From the NCBI RefSeq assembly GCF_051014445.1, contig NC_135137.1:33791501-33855500 (forward strand): 64,000 nucleotides of DNA, written 5' to 3'. The DNA is from Colletes latitarsis. Taxonomy: Eukaryota > Arthropoda > Insecta > Hymenoptera > Colletidae. Positions 1 through 11,700 of this stretch are shown piece by piece. A program made the translations under genes and the position numbers. Under the pieces are notes generated by a model. It was not told the DNA's origin. It made no database searches and saw only the letters and a list, made by a program, of their open reading frames with translations. Positions within the stretch are counted from its first letter, which is position 1. Each line of letters opens with the position of its first letter.

Positions 1-2502
1 ACTAGAATGGCCTGAATATTTTCAACCACGTAGGGGATTATGGTAAATAATGAGTAATCTCGATTGTTTATAACGTCAATTACACAATGGGTCGTAAGAG
101 ACAATCCGAGGTTCTCTGTTCGATTTGTAATTTTCCAGTGTCCTACTAGTGATCGTAGGCGGATGTATCAGCTTCGATCAGCAGTTGGTACATTGTAAAA
201 TAATTAGCAATTGTGTACTTCAGCTAAGTGCATTGAGGAATTTCATTATATACAGTTCTTCTCAGGTTATTAAAGCGTTTCTGTCAGCCCAAAAGTGCCT
301 AACGCAAAGCTGACGCAAAGAATCCAAGGAGCATCGAAACCTTCGTTACTAGTTGACAGAACGCCACTCACGGAATTAATCGTACACGTTAAAGGCATCG
401 ATCAAATTCCCTGTCTCGATCACTGAATAACGTGAAACGTACACCCGGCATCCGAAGATGTCCGAACTTTGACACGCGCGTCCATCGGTTAATGGACGTA
501 TAAATGCGTCGATTCGACGAGAATTATCTCGTCTTTAGCCCGGACTGGTCGGTGCTCCACGTGGCGCGACCGTGGCTCGTATAATTAATTGCGGACGCGT
601 AATACCCGGCACACTGCGGGGCCACCTAGTAATTGGTTGCTCGGTTTTAGTTAACGAGACCTTTAAGCACCGTTCGAGTCCCTCGAACATCGGTAAATCT
701 CCGGCGATATAAGTAAGTATACGTTCCCTGCCCCGTGGTACACAACGTTCAACGCCTTGCTCGGGTAATTATTAGTACGATTGCTATGATTTAATTCCTA
801 TTACGCCATTACTACTAATGTTTGATAGTGTTTATGGTGCATTGTACGCGAGAGGCGTGGCCTTAATGACACGAATGCAATGCGCGCTTATATTTATAGC
901 CACGCACGCGCATCTACATACCTGTTTCCCATTCTACTCCGTGGTTTTCAGTTTTTCACTTTCTCCCGGCGGGTAGTCTCATGACGATTAGGTACTAATT
1001 GTATCGTGAGTATGGTTACGCTCCAGTTACGGGTAACCGATTCAACTGTCCTTTTACGCGGATATTCGTGCTTTTACTGGGGAACCGAAAGTGCGAATGC
1101 TTGTGTCCCGTTAATCCTTCGACGGAAGGAGATCACAGGGGATCTGTACACGCTCAACTGATCGAAAAGGTCCTCTCGGATAAAGGGAATTAAAAGTAGT
1201 ACGAAACTCGCGCGAGACCGAGTATAGGGCAAAGGCGACCAGGACGATTGATGAAACGCGATGAAAGAAATTAAATTAAATTGGGGAAACGGTGCACCTG
1301 GACGAAATTAATTATATATCAAATCTTTTGAACGATGTAGCTGAAATGTACTTTTGGCTCAAAGAATTTCAGTATCCCCTTGCCGTTAATGGGCACGTAC
1401 GATATTGAACGATAAGATAATATTTCCAAAAATGCACTCTCAACTGACCCACCCAAGGATTGTTTATTTAATTCGTGTCATTAGGGAGATATAGCCTCAT
1501 TTATTTGCCCAGAATTATCGAAAGTTGACTTTTCATTTAATTTCGGTTCAAAGTTCTCTATCGATTCTCACTTTTAGTTTATGATGGGCTTGGCTGTTGT
1601 AGGAAGAAGTGAGAGAGATACCAGTAGAAAAGAAGAGGAAAGGAAAGAGGATATTGAATGGTGGATCGAGTGCTTGCGAGAGGGACAGGTTGAGCGTATC
1701 CCTCTGGCGGACGCGTCGCGACAGTTAAAACTGGCCAACCTTAACGCTTACCCCATTCTCGATAAAAACATTGTGGAGCAGTATTACTCGTCTAGCCGCT
1801 ACCCGATTACAAACGCCGATACGAGCCGATACGTGTTAAGGGCTCGTGGTAGATGTTCGCGCGATAATGGTCGGCGTGACTTCCACGCCGGGGCGGAATA
1901 ATTCGCGTGTTCGCCGGGTGTAACGATAATTTTCCCTAAGCGTTCTAAACGCTTCCCCGTACGGAGGCGCGTACCACCTCTCGAGAACGGCGTAAGCAAT
2001 CGCGATAACGTGACGCGCGTTGCTCCGGAACCGGTATGCCTGGTATCGCTGTTGCTTTCGCGCACTCGTCGGGGGAACGAGTTGTCGGGTCGCTCTTGGT
2101 ATCGGCGCAACCGATCGTTTAGATATAATTACTGACAATTCTCAAGGGCGCCGTATCTCCCGCGATTGGCCATTTCCATGGGTCTCCGCGATCGTTAACG
2201 AGGCCCCCTCCTTCGCGAGCCCCGCACACCGGGAAACGGAATTATTGCCGATCCTCGGCCGGTTGACCGGCACTTACTCCTTCGACCGATCCGCACTCGC
2301 GATCTAACCCACCGATTCTTAACCACCGTCCCGCGAACCTCACCAATACGTTCTCAATGTTTACCTGGAGGTGCAATCAACTTTTATTACTCGTACCTTT
2401 CTCGAACTCAAACTGCGTTTGCTCCGTTATAATAATTGGACTCATAATCGTGGCTTGCGAGATGTTATTAAAACTTTAGTCTTAAGAGACGATGTAGAAC
2501 GT
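1..2502. other. Non-coding stretch before the first transposon copy
   Basis: No gene is recognisable on either strand. Open frames are short (106 codons at most) and match no family I know. The segment shifts from AT-rich at the start to CpG-rich around 1800-2300. I saw no tRNA, no tandem array and no transposon end until the inverted-repeat element begins after the TA at 2503-2504. Intergenic or intronic DNA is the simplest reading. Confidence 0.6.
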
Positions 2503-2504
2503 TA

Positions 2505-2610
2505 TACAGGGTGTTCGGCCACCCCTGGGAAAAATTTTAATAGAGGATTCTGGAGGCCAAAATAAGACGAAAATCAAGAATACCAATTTGTTGATGGAGG
2601 CTTCGTTAAA
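2505..2610 (+). repeat. Left terminal inverted repeat of transposon copy 1
   Basis: About 106 bp that pair, with scattered mismatches, with 3428-3533 in reverse complement. The strongest block is the shared run through CCAAAATAAGACGAAAATC and the following AAGAATACCAATTTGTTGAT. Beyond the TTCGTTAAA boundary the pairing breaks here because the right arm lacks about 10 bp that copy 2 keeps. Confidence 0.9.
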
Positions 2611-2640
2611 AAGTTATTAACAATTAAATTCAAAAATTTC

Positions 2641-2745
2641 AAATCGCTCTGGAAAAATTATTTTCGGTTACGGGGGTCAATTACAATCATTTTTGATGAA
2701 TATACATATTTCCGAAATCCCACCCACTTTCGAGAAAAAAATTCG
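2641..2745 (+). repeat. Internal repeat unit 1 of transposon copy 1
   Basis: First of three related units inside the element. Each runs from an ATCGTTCTGGAAAAATTATT-like start, through a short G-run and TCAATTACAATCATTTTTG, to TTTCGAGAAAAAAATTC. Unit 2 begins about 144 bp downstream and unit 3 about 660 bp downstream. Confidence 0.8.
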
Positions 2746-2784
2746 AGTAAATGCTGAAAGTTTTGGGTGAAAAAAAAGACTTTT

Positions 2785-2888
2785 GAATCATCTTGGAAAA
2801 ATTATTTTTAGTTGCAGGGGTCAATTGTAAGCATTTTTGGTGAATAGACATACCCCTGAAATCCTACTCAGTTTCGAGAAAAAAATTC
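2785..2888 (+). repeat. Internal repeat unit 2 of transposon copy 1
   Basis: Second internal unit, same orientation as unit 1. It continues into TACCGAAAATATAATTTCTG and a stretch containing GTCATAACTTCTGAACGGA. The solitary fragment at 40257-40368 corresponds to this unit and its right-hand continuation. Confidence 0.8.
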
Positions 2889-3300
2889 CTTACCGAAAAT
2901 ATAATTTCTGGCCAGAAATGTCTGCCCGAATTTTCATGCGAATCTTTAAAACGTCATAACTTCTGAACGGATTGGACGATTTTGATGTTTAAAAAAGCAA
3001 ACTACGCGTATTTTGGTGGAGAATATGTACAAAGCGTAAAAATATTCGAAAAGTTGGTCCTTGACTCCGCAAAATGAGAAAAACCCCATAAAAATGGTCC
3101 AATTTTCAAACAGTCATAACTTCTGCAATTGTGAATATATTTCAATAAAACTTTTTTCTGAAGTAGAGCTCATGGGTACCTACAAAAAAGTATTAGACAA
3201 CTTTTCTGTAGGGCGTCAAACAAAATTACTAAAAATGAAAAAGGAATTTTTTAGAAAAATCGACAAGGGGGTTAAATTTTTCGACGAAAAAAAAATTTTT

Positions 3301-3405
3301 CAAATCGTTCTAAAAAAATTATTTTCAGTTGCGGGGGTCAATTATAATCATTTTTGATGAATAGACATATCCCCGAAATCCTGTGTATTTTCGAGAAAAA
3401 AATTC
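3301..3405 (+). repeat. Internal repeat unit 3 of transposon copy 1
   Basis: Third internal unit, same orientation as the other two and lying about 22 bp before the right terminal inverted repeat. It keeps the G-run, the CAATTATAATCATTTTTG core and the TTTCGAGAAAAAAATTC end. Confidence 0.8.
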
Positions 3406-3427
3406 AGTACGGTTGGAACTTTAAACG

Positions 3428-3533
3428 TTTAACGAAGCCATCATCAACAAATTGGTATTCTTGATTTTCGTCTTATTTTGGCTCCTAGAATCCCCCATTA
3501 AAATATTTCTTAGGGGTGGCCGAACACCCTGTA
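3428..3533 (-). repeat. Right terminal inverted repeat of transposon copy 1
   Basis: Reverse complement of 2505-2610. Compared with the right arm of copy 2, about 10 bp (AATAACTGTT) are missing just inside the conserved AACGAAGCC, which shortens the usable repeat to 106 bp. Confidence 0.9.
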
Positions 3534-3535
3534 TA

Positions 3536-6500
3536 ATATGTGAACAAAGGACGTAATGATAAAACAAATTAAAATTGTAGATTCATAGATATTTATCTTA
3601 TGGAAAATAAAATGCGCTCGACTTTGATCGGTAGATTTAAAGGGTTGAAAGACGGAGATCGATTTAACCCTGATCGGTTCGATGTTCATGGCCATCTCGG
3701 GGATACACGATCCAAGGAAACTCTCGATCAGAAACACGTTGCGTATCGCGGTCACAACGAGAATGGACGATTTAGCTCGCGACAAGCGATCTGGCTTGTT
3801 AACGATAGGCGTATCGCGACTAACGATTCGCCGTAATTCTCGTTCCCGCGAATAATGACGGGTACGACGATATCGCGTGCCGTTTCAGCGTTCGCCGTTC
3901 AGAGAAACGACAGAACGCGACCGAAGCATAATTCTGTCAACAGGTTACACCATCTCGACGGTGACGAACCAAAGGATATATTAACGAACTTTTTACTGTG
4001 AATAAAATATATAATACGCTTCGAAATACACGAGCAAACAAAATTGACCTTATTTAATCCAAGCCTGGTATTAATTATTTATACACAATGTTTGAAAATC
4101 AAATCTCTGTAACACGAAACATGGAATATTTTAAATTCAAGAAATTGTAAAAATCAAAATGATTGAGAGAAAGGGTACTATAAAAATGTGTTGAAATTAT
4201 TCCTACGTTTCTGTTACTTTTGGAACAAAATGTGGAGCACAAGAGTCGTTTGCTGTTTAATCGTTGCTCGAAATTTGTACGCGGGGAGGAAGTTTGCTCT
4301 GTTATATTGGCCGAGTTAACTCGGGCGCGACCGTTAAGTGGTTAATGCGTCGCGTTACGGAAGAACACGGTGCACATCGAATCGCGCGACGCGAACCAGT
4401 CACACGATATCGCCTTTGGTGCACTCCCGTAGATGCTGCTCGTAGATTAACAACCGTATCGTTGCACGTACAATCACTAACGGTCCGCGAGAGACATCGT
4501 AACTCCCACGGCTGGTCGTATCCGTGGTTCCCTCGGCGGTCATTAGCGGGTATATGGGTGCCATAACAAAGATGAAACCGCGAGAGCGGGTAGGTTCTCG
4601 AATATCTGGCGTGGCGCAGACTCCGTGCACACCCACGCGTATCTCTTACACGAAATAGTAAATCCTCCTTGGTCGATCGAACGTTTTTAAATACGAGCTC
4701 CGCGAGGTTCTTAAATAAAGCCTCGCTCGTAGAATAACCTTAACGCGTCGTGCAGCGACAAATATTGCGAGCTCATTTTCCGCACCGAGTGATATGCAAC
4801 GAGCGTCTCTCGTTCGTTCGTAACTTTGAAAGTGAATCGACCGAGCCGGCAATAAAACAAATCTTTGTCTAAACATTTATTCTGCCTGGCCTTGTTTCCG
4901 AGCTACAGCCGTTTTTAACGATTCTCGTTTCGAGGCGAGTGTGGGCTACTGGTTTCACCCAATTATGCAGAGTTATTGCTTCTCCGTTTTACGCTCCGCT
5001 AACTACTTGTAAACATCTCTATAATGCTGTGTAAATCATTTTGCGTTTTCTGTAATAAAAACAACGTCGAAATTTTATTGCGTTCCATGGGAGACCAAGC
5101 GTGGACGATAACGTAAAAATACCTATTACTCGAAACGGGGATCCCGTGATCGATGTTTATAAAGTATTTTCGATCCTTGGTATTGAGATCGTCGCTGCAG
5201 TTGTACTGACATTTTACACGACACTGGTCCAGATTTTCTCTATATTGTATTTATGGTATACGAGTCCTATATGCGAATATATTTCCTAGTTTTCAGTTTT
5301 ACGGACCGCGAACTCGGTTTCAAATATAAACGCGGTGTAACTATTAATGTACTGAAATTGCTTTATATCGAAGCTTATAAACTCAATTTAATATTCTGTT
5401 TGGTAAAAATTTGATTATTTTATATAAAATAATTTTTTATTAAATGCTGGATAATTAAGGCGTGCAACAGTAGATACACTGTATTTAATATTGAAATTAA
5501 AAAGTAAATTTGATCTCTATCTCTCACAATAAAATTTTGTGAGGTTTTCTAACATATTCTGTTACATTTTGGTTCCACCCTCTCGCTAAATGATTGCATT
5601 TCATTCTCAATTTTCCATCTTTTAGTTTCATACATTCCAATGCTAATTTCATGGCATTTACGCAGAAATTCCATTGACGAAGCGGCGTTTCCAGCAACAA
5701 GAGAGCCGAGGAAAGGTAAGAACCAGGTGGCGGCTGGAGAAGAGCCCCAGAGGCTGGAGGGAGCGCGTGCTTTCGGCTGGTCGAAAAACAGGCCGACATT
5801 TCGCTTATTAAGACATTTAATGCTTCCCATACAATCGATTATTTATAGTGGTATTTAAATCTGGAAGTTGTCGCGTTCGTGGTGGCGTTGACCACGGGCT
5901 GCACGCCGTATGAAGACGTTCGTCGGCTTTACTGGCTATTCCCAAGCACGACAAGACACACACACACACACACTGGGGGCCCGGTTTCGCGTAGGCCCGC
6001 GCGACCACGAAGCTCGGAAATTCTTTATAGGAATACGCGAATTGTGTGTGTTTTTTTTTCGCGGAGACACCCGCTGATCGCAGGGGTACGATTCCCTCGC
6101 AGGAGGTCCTCCGCAGGACTGACCGTGGCTCTCGCGATTCCGCGTTAACACCGATTTATCGGGCTTATTAAGACAATCTGCTTGGCCGCCACTCGACAAC
6201 AACGTTTCCGACCACGGGTACGCGCGTTCCGAAGGAATACTTGGCCGGCTCCTCGGCGTAATAGCATAGCGGTTTCTGCCCGATGTCCCCGTTTCGAGCG
6301 GAGTTTATACGACGCCGAACGCTTTCAAGAAACAGGACAACGTCCTCCTTCGGCGCGGAGCAGAAGAGACGCTTTCCAGCAAAAATTCCCAGTATTCGTA
6401 ATTAAGGAGCTTCTGCAGAAAATTGGAAAATGTTTGAAACTATGTGCCTATCATTTTTCAATGTTCCATGTTTCGAGTTTCATCGAGGATTGTGAGTCAG

Positions 6501-8641
6501 ACGACATTCCTTATTAGTCACACGTTCTGTGAAACGCAGATCGATGGTCCGTTCCGGGAAATTGGTATATCAGATAAAGTCACTCGACTGGTAACGATTA
6601 AGCACCTACCATGGTTTCGGTTAATTAGAGACGCCCCGCGGTACCGACAGTAAATAATCCAAATCCTGGAAGACGCGTTCAAAGTCGGCGAGAATTTCAG
6701 AGAATCCACGACTGGCGCACCCCCCCGAAGACGGGGCTCGGTGGACCTTGAAACGCAAAAATGAGTCAACAGACGGCCGTACACGAATATCCGAAAGGAC
6801 ACGCGAGCCTCGCCTCTGTTTCGAGGATACCTGGCCTTTTATTATCGCGTCGGTGATCTCTTTCGGCCCTTAAAGCGAACATCCACGGTCGATGATCGTC
6901 GAGAAATTAGTGGAAAGCCGGAGGGAAAGGCATCGATACGTCTCAGATCGTATCTGGCTGGTATTCTTTCGACCGGCTATTCTTTCGATACCATTGTCCG
7001 AAAATACCTCGTAACGCTCCGAAATGCTTTCGACGGCTGTCATTTCGCGTTACCCTTCGGGGCGATGCGTTCATCCGAATCTGAATATTTCCATCGCCAC
7101 GAAGGCATTTCAGCCCTCTGGTCAAAGCCAGATGTTTTATCAATTATATATTTCAAAGGGCGCGTATTTAATTAAATTAAAATTAGAATTTCGTTGAATG
7201 GGAGTCTTTCATAATCGAGCAAATAAAGTAAAGACGTTAACCAAATCAAATCTGATCGTTTTTGTTGGTATATTTTGTTAATATTCGTCTTCATCGTTTG
7301 TCGATATCTTAATTACTATAGAAAAGGATCGTCTTTCCCCTATCAACGTACATATAATAAATACCCGAGCATCGGATCATGTAAGTTCGAAACAAATATT
7401 CGAAACAACTTTGATTCTATACGAGAGAAAGATGTAGCACCAATCTTCTGGACGAAACGCTAACACGACGATAAAAAGCGGTGTAGCTTTCCGGTTTGTC
7501 AGGCAGTAACCTCGTCTCGCTATTCATCTTCCGGGCGAGCAGGGCCGATGGAACGGCACCAATGACAAGCACAAAGGGCGGATGACTGCGCGAGTGACGG
7601 TGACATAATAGAAGACGCGGTTGCTCGAGCGTGTTTCAGAAACGTAGACCTTCGGTTAAGACGTCTGTCGACGGGACGCGTCTATTAGTATCACTCGCGA
7701 CTCGTGGAAAAGCGATCTACACGCCGGAATGCATCCCCTGCGTCGCGGTTTTGCCCCGTCACGGCTTCGAACCTTTCCAGTTCGGCCGCCATCGTCGTCC
7801 ATTGGCCGTTCTCGCACTCTCGATGCCGCAGGTACCGCAAGGACTTCAGAGGAAACCGAGATTTTATCGTGCGGTCACGATCTAGCGAGGTTCGTGTCAT
7901 CGGTGTCGTTTTTCAAATGGTGCACCACTTACTGTTCGGGTAAAGAAAAAAAAAAAAGAAGGAATTAGAGAGAAGGGAAAAGAGCAGGCGAGAGACGAAC
8001 AACCATGGCGAGGGAGCAGGATATTATTTTACACAACGGGCGGAGCGGCATTAAGCCGCGCCTTCATCCCCCTCTCGATTCACGTATTTAACGTTTCAGC
8101 GCGTTTACAGCGATTTCCTTTCCCATACGTGTCGTTTAAATTAAAAAAGGCTCGATGGTCGACGAAGCCAAATACACGCCCCGGAGATTCGCTCCGAAAT
8201 GGTAAACTCGACGATTCCTCGATGTTCTAGCGATTAACAAGGTGGCTTACGTTGCCCGTAGTGTCTGGAAAATTCAACTCGAAGGGCATATCGAAATTGC
8301 AAGCGTGTAGACAATTTTTTTAAAAATGAACCAGCTATTAAGGTTTTGGGGAGATGTTGAATTGATAGCCATTCGCAATTGAATTGCGTTGATATTTTTC
8401 CGGAGTGCAAAGGGTTGATATTCATTTACGGAAGAATATGACTTAGTTTTCAGTAGAAATGTGAAAACTTTGAGCGACGGGAGTTCTGAGAGTGGTCCTA
8501 ATTAGGCGTTCCCGGCGAGCAGGGTCGACGATCCAACAAAAAGGAGCCCACCCCGTACTTTTGTAAGCCGCACCTCTCCCTCGCCAGCTCATTGACCGAA
8601 CAATGTCAGCCGGTATTGCGCGTGGGTGATCTCTTGCGTAA
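3536..8641. other. Non-coding stretch, featureless apart from a short CA repeat
   Basis: No recognisable gene or RNA. Composition alternates between AT-rich (3540-5600) and CpG-rich (5680-6400 and 7500-8050). A 12-base A run sits at 7946-7957. Open frames in the 6 kb region overlap in several frames on both strands, as expected for stop-poor GC-rich DNA rather than coding sequence. Confidence 0.55.
5956..5973 (+). repeat. Microsatellite (AC)9
   Basis: Eighteen bases of perfect AC dinucleotide repeat, preceded by CGACAAG and followed by TGGGGGC. It is short and probably polymorphic; no role is apparent. Confidence 0.95.
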
Positions 8642-8730
8642 TACAGGGTGTTCGAGCGAGGATATCGGATGTTCCGGTGGCCGGTAGAGTCTCATCATAG
8701 CAAGAGACACCTTATCCCCGAAATTTGTCC
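8642..8730 (+). mobile_element. Possible transposon end related to the TACAGGGTGTTC family
   Basis: TACAGGGTGTTCG at 8642-8654 matches the first 13 bases of the two complete elements, but the following sequence (GAGCGAGGATATCGGATGTT) does not. No matching inverted end was found downstream. It may be the relic of a different family sharing the same terminal motif, or chance. Confidence 0.3.
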
Positions 8731-11700
8731 TTCGTTTTAGGAGAACCTAATCCACCCGGTTGGCGCGCTACCGCTCCAGAAACTGGCGGGGCCAGCGGGC
8801 CCATGGAAAAGGACCAAGAAATAGATTAAAGGGTGTTCACTCGTCCGAGCCGAGGCGTCCCGACGGTCGTTTTTGCGGAGAATATCGTCTCAGCCCCCCG
8901 AGGTGGCTCGAGGCCTCGATAGATCGAATTACCCTGGGGTTTTCAGGAGCCACGCCATTGGCCAGGAGTGGTCGGTGTCAAAGGAAGGAGATCCAAGGAG
9001 GAGCGTACACGCGCAAAAGGGCGGCTTGCGTGCGAACAAGGTTATGTTAATGTTGCACTCATGCTGCGGTGTGCGAGCGTACGAGGCTCAGGCTAGGCGA
9101 CCGAGGTCGGCGCGAACGTTCACACATGCGATGGTCTCCTCGAACCTGGCGCGCTGTCAGAAGGCACGTAAGTGGGAGCCACGACGCGGGTGGAGGCCAG
9201 CTATAACTTCTGGCCAAAACTAATTACGAGCTTGGTATTTAGGCGGCCGCCGCTACCTTTTGTTTAGACGAAATCTCATTTGAATACATTACCCCCGCTA
9301 GCGAGCCGCCTCGAACGTTCGAGGCGCTCCGAAATATCGATTAAGGCCCGGCCGATTCCTAACACGCCCTCGTGATGCCCTTTTTCGTACCGGTGCTGCA
9401 CGAATTTTCTAATTAATCGACCCGAGGTAATGCCACGCGAACCACTACGATCGCATGAATACTAATTCATCCCTTTCACTCGTTTTCGTCGCGTCTCGAT
9501 ATCAATAGCTAACGAAACGAAAGAGTCTTTGAAAGTAAAATTACTTTTATACGGCGTTATCATTGCAGAGAGGAATTTCTTGGGTTCGTTACTTTTGCCC
9601 AAGGAGTTTGAAAAGAAGGCTTTAGAAATATTTAAAAATATTAATTTTGTCCTCTCACTGCTTTGAAACGATGACAGCTATTAAAGGGATTCTTAATCTT
9701 GCCTGTCAATGTTTGACACGTATTTTAATAGTCGAACGAGCCAATATGCGAATGAAAAATCGAAATTTTTAGAAAACATCGTGGGCGTAGATGTACTTCT
9801 GTTAGGCGTGCCAGTTGTGGGATACATAGAAGCAATGAAAGGAAACAGTAACCGATAGTATCGTGTTCTGCGGAAGTCGTGAAAAAGAACGAGAAAAATT
9901 GAAGCGCACGTGTTTCAAATCATACTTCCAACGCCATAGAACAACATGGCGCACAACAGTCGTTTAAAGGCTGACTTGTCCCCGTGCATAGACCAACTAA
10001 ATAAACTCAACCCACGTTGGGTATCGTAAACGCGTTTACAGCGGCGTAGCCACGACAAGGAGCCCGCGACTATGACGCATTAATTGATTTCCAAGAGCGA
10101 CGCTGTCTAGAACGACATTGTAGATCCCGAGTGGTCGCGACAGTCTCGTTGGCTAACGATTTAATTACTTTGAGAATTAAAATAATCATTCCGGGAGATT
10201 ACCGTAATTAGACGATGAGAAGGAATTAATCCTACCTTTGTATAATTATATCCAGGGATATTTAAATTCATCGTCATATCCTGTAAGAGCCGTGCATTCC
10301 CGAGCGTACCACCGTACCCGATACCCAATCGAAGATCACTTCGACAAATGCAAATTAGCCACACCGCTAATTAGAAGCTCGCCTGGCACCGGGGGTAAAC
10401 AGGTTTGCGCATGTTTAAAACAGATTAGGCTTATCCTTCAATTTATTCCCGAGCGGCCACGGCTACTCTCTGCGTCGAGCCGTAAAAATTTCATCGCCAC
10501 GGCGACAATCGCGTTCCGAAGAGCTGAAAACTGTGTCTCCATCTCCTCTCTCTAGGCTTGAAAAGTTCTTGGATACTCATTACGTATACTTTTTCTACGT
10601 TGCTTTTAATTTCTTTTTTAAAATTCTGATCGATCTAAATTCCATACAAAGGCATTTTAAGGTACAAAGATTGTCCCTGATTGAAATTTTCTATTTTTGC
10701 ACGTAAAATGCATTTCCACCAGATTAACGAAACGATGTGCTTCTCGCCAAAAATTCGAATCGTTCGGTCCGGATTCCAGAGGCAATTTCTCCGTGGCCCC
10801 CGGGTACACGCGGGAACAAGCACGAGAGGGGCTGAACACGATCCACGTGGTATCTCGAATTAGAAATTGCACGTACGGAACGGTTTCACGGCGACCAGTG
10901 AAAGGAAATCGTGTTATCGACGAGCACGGTCGCTTCCGGACATTGTGCTGGTTCGGTTCCATAAAGCTCTCCGTGGAACCGCGGCAGGTGAGGTCGCCCC
11001 TTTAAACGTCCGTTAAGTATCCGATCGCTGGAAGACGTCGTCGCGCAACCCGTAATTATTTTCTATTCCCGGCGGTCTGCGTAGATACGCAGATCGATAA
11101 ATAACCAGGAAGCCGGGCAGCAGCCGTGGCTCTCGGTGCGAATCGGTCGCGGGAGAACCGATGATTATCCGCGTACCTCCTACCGATCTCCGACGATTAT
11201 CGGTCCTCGTTCGATGCGGCGAGCCCATCCCCGGCTATTTCGGTCGTTATCGGTTCACCTACGTGCAGCCATTTCGATCTGTCTCGGCGAAAAAAATCGT
11301 CTCCCAGTCGTTCGATTAATCGACGCTCGGGCGAGCTGTGCTCGCGAAACGGGCGCGATCAGCGATCACCTTTTGCTGGGAAATTGCTCGGATATTGAAT
11401 TAAGGGGTTCCGCTGCTGCAGCAGATTGAAAGATCTTTTTGTCTTTAAGTCGAAGTTTACGAAGGTATTTTGATACTAGTCTCGTCCGCGAATTAGACTA
11501 AAATCGAGAAGGTAGATTCACTTCTTGAAGAGGGTTACCAACTTTGATCTTTTACGAATAAAATAACCTTGTAAGTGTATTTAACCACACTTAATCACGT
11601 CAAAGACCTTGATATTACTGTTCCTTCCAATTTATCTTTCAAAGTACATTACGTAAAAATTATTTCACCGTATTTTCTTTCCTTTTTCCTTAGATGTGAA

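Larger units (their letters stand above)
2505..3533. mobile_element. Non-autonomous DNA transposon, copy 1 (complete)
   Basis: This 1029-bp element starts TACAGGGTGTTCGG and ends with the reverse complement, CCGAACACCCTGTA. It is flanked on both sides by TA (2503-2504 and 3534-3535), consistent with a TA target duplication as made by Tc1/mariner-type transposases. The inverted repeats extend about 106 bp inward. The inside is AT-rich and holds three copies of a roughly 105-bp repeat but no transposase, so movement would need an enzyme supplied from elsewhere. A second complete copy lies at 44005-45057, and by eye the two align over their whole length with roughly 90% identity. The family name is unknown to me; similar opening sequence is, from memory, common in bee genomes. 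Confidence 0.9.

Noticed and set aside
660..690. GTTCGAGTC, resembling a tRNA T-loop; also GAATTGAACCC at about 17214 on the opposite strand.
   Set aside because: Neither is embedded in a cloverleaf: no acceptor stem or A-box at the right distance could be found.
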